A stretch of 64,000 nt of DNA. Source: Nocardioides sp. TF02-7. Lineage in GTDB: Bacteria; Actinomycetota; Actinomycetes; Propionibacteriales; Nocardioidaceae. Location of the stretch: NCBI RefSeq assembly GCF_022437945.1, contig NZ_CP092535.1, positions 2,728,001-2,792,000 on the forward strand, read 5' to 3'. Shown here one piece after another: positions 63,700 to 64,000 of the stretch (position 1 is its first letter; every line of letters starts with the position of its first letter). The translations under genes were made by a program, and so were the position numbers. Under the pieces are notes generated by a model that saw nothing but the letters and a program-made list of their open reading frames with translations, made no database searches and had not been told where the DNA came from.

Positions 63700-64000
63700 G
63701 CCGGGACCTCCCGGACCCGGGCGGGGTAGCCGTACCGCTTGAGCAGCGGCAGCGACAGCGCGGTCACGGCTCGCCGGTCACGGGCGTTCATCCGGCCGAC
63801 CCACTCGGTGTCCGGCCGCACCGTCGTCTCCCCGGTCCGGAACCGCATCGGGTTGCCGGCGACCGAGTGGGTGCCGTTGAGGGTGATCGTGTGGCGGTCG
63901 CTCAGGGGCAGCTCCGCGGAGCCCGGGAGCCGCAGCCCGCGCCAGAGGTCGCGCACCACCGGGCCGGGGTCGCGCACGAGGTCCTCGTACCGGAGGCGGT
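63696..64000 (-). CDS. Sulfotransferase family protein, 5' part outside window
   Basis: C-terminal 101 residues, open to the window edge. RLRYEDLVRDPGPVVRDLWRGLRL is the typical Y-E-D-L block near the PAPS site; NGTHSVAGNPMRF and PDTEWVGRMNARDRRAVTALSLPLLKRYGY are C-terminal sulfotransferase features. Would transfer sulfate from PAPS to a saccharide. Stop overlaps the GT2 start (ATGA), so the sulfotransferase and glycosyltransferase form one leftward unit. Confidence 0.78.
   Translation of the reverse strand, partial: RLRYEDLVRDPGPVVRDLWRGLRLPGSAELPLSDRHTITLNGTHSVAGNPMRFRTGETTVRPDTEWVGRMNARDRRAVTALSLPLLKRYGYPARVREVPA

Overview
This window is high-GC DNA with many GTG and TTG starts. The gene content is that of an actinomycete: the mycothiol glycosyltransferase mshA, the SenX3/RegX3 phosphate two-component pair, CarD, F420/LLM-type flavoenzymes and an LpqE-like lipoprotein. 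The gene orders mshA-ybjN, regX3-senX3-phoU-gpmA, lpqE...carD-ispD-ispF-cysS-rlmB and (tRNA-Gln)-glmU-prs are actinobacterial housekeeping neighbourhoods. A Nocardioidaceae-like organism is my best guess; that is an inference from gene content, since no database was searched.

Positions 1-29428 form a catabolic island. It holds acyl-CoA dehydrogenase, three AMP-forming acyl-CoA ligases, thiolase, class III CoA-transferase, enoyl-CoA hydratase, an SDR, three LLM-type oxidoreductases, two KstD-like flavoprotein dehydrogenases, an HSL-type esterase, a meta-cleavage trio (MhpB-like extradiol dioxygenase, MhpC-like hydrolase, MhpA-like FAD hydroxylase), an IclR regulator, a Baeyer-Villiger/FMO-type monooxygenase with an N-terminal NTF2-like part, and a branched-chain-type ABC importer (LivH, LivM, LivF, LivG) with two paralogous binding lipoproteins. 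Four promoters in the island (at 4.9, 19.6, 23.3 and 25.7 kb) share one layout: a -35/-10 pair with a 16-bp palindrome close to TTGACGTCGACGTCAA laid against the -10. Together this looks like one regulon for uptake, CoA activation, beta-oxidation-like shortening and ring oxidation of an aromatic or alicyclic acid. The substrate cannot be read from sequence, and the lower meta-pathway genes (mhpD/E/F) are not in the window.

Positions 29473-51000 are mostly core genes: an F420/PPOX-type protein, a racemase, an SDR, mshA, ybjN, mmuM with a divergent tetR, an EamA exporter, regX3/senX3 with a PHO-box-like direct repeat before phoU, gpmA, a lipoprotein, a UbiA prenyltransferase, carD with a strong terminator, an IspD-like pseudo-enzyme facing ispD, a NirD-like protein, a hydrolase, ispF, a molybdopterin oxidoreductase, a C39-type peptidase lipoprotein, cysS and rlmB.

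Positions 51000-64000 hold another acyl-CoA dehydrogenase, an SRPBCC protein, a repeat-rich stretch (a 63-bp tandem array running into a tRNA-Gln gene, a long palindrome, and 38-bp direct repeats around a small secreted-protein gene), glmU, prs, a marR/DinB-type divergent pair, a three-gene ABC exporter, and the start of an exopolysaccharide locus (PssD/PssE-like pair, serine-acetyltransferase-like protein, GT2 glycosyltransferase, partial sulfotransferase).

A caution applies to the whole annotation. About 36 single-base frame breaks, mostly one base too many in a G or C run, interrupt roughly 28 genes, including essential single-copy ones. Removing or adding one base at each break restores a full-length protein in every case I worked through, so I treat them as probable sequence errors and give whole-gene coordinates.
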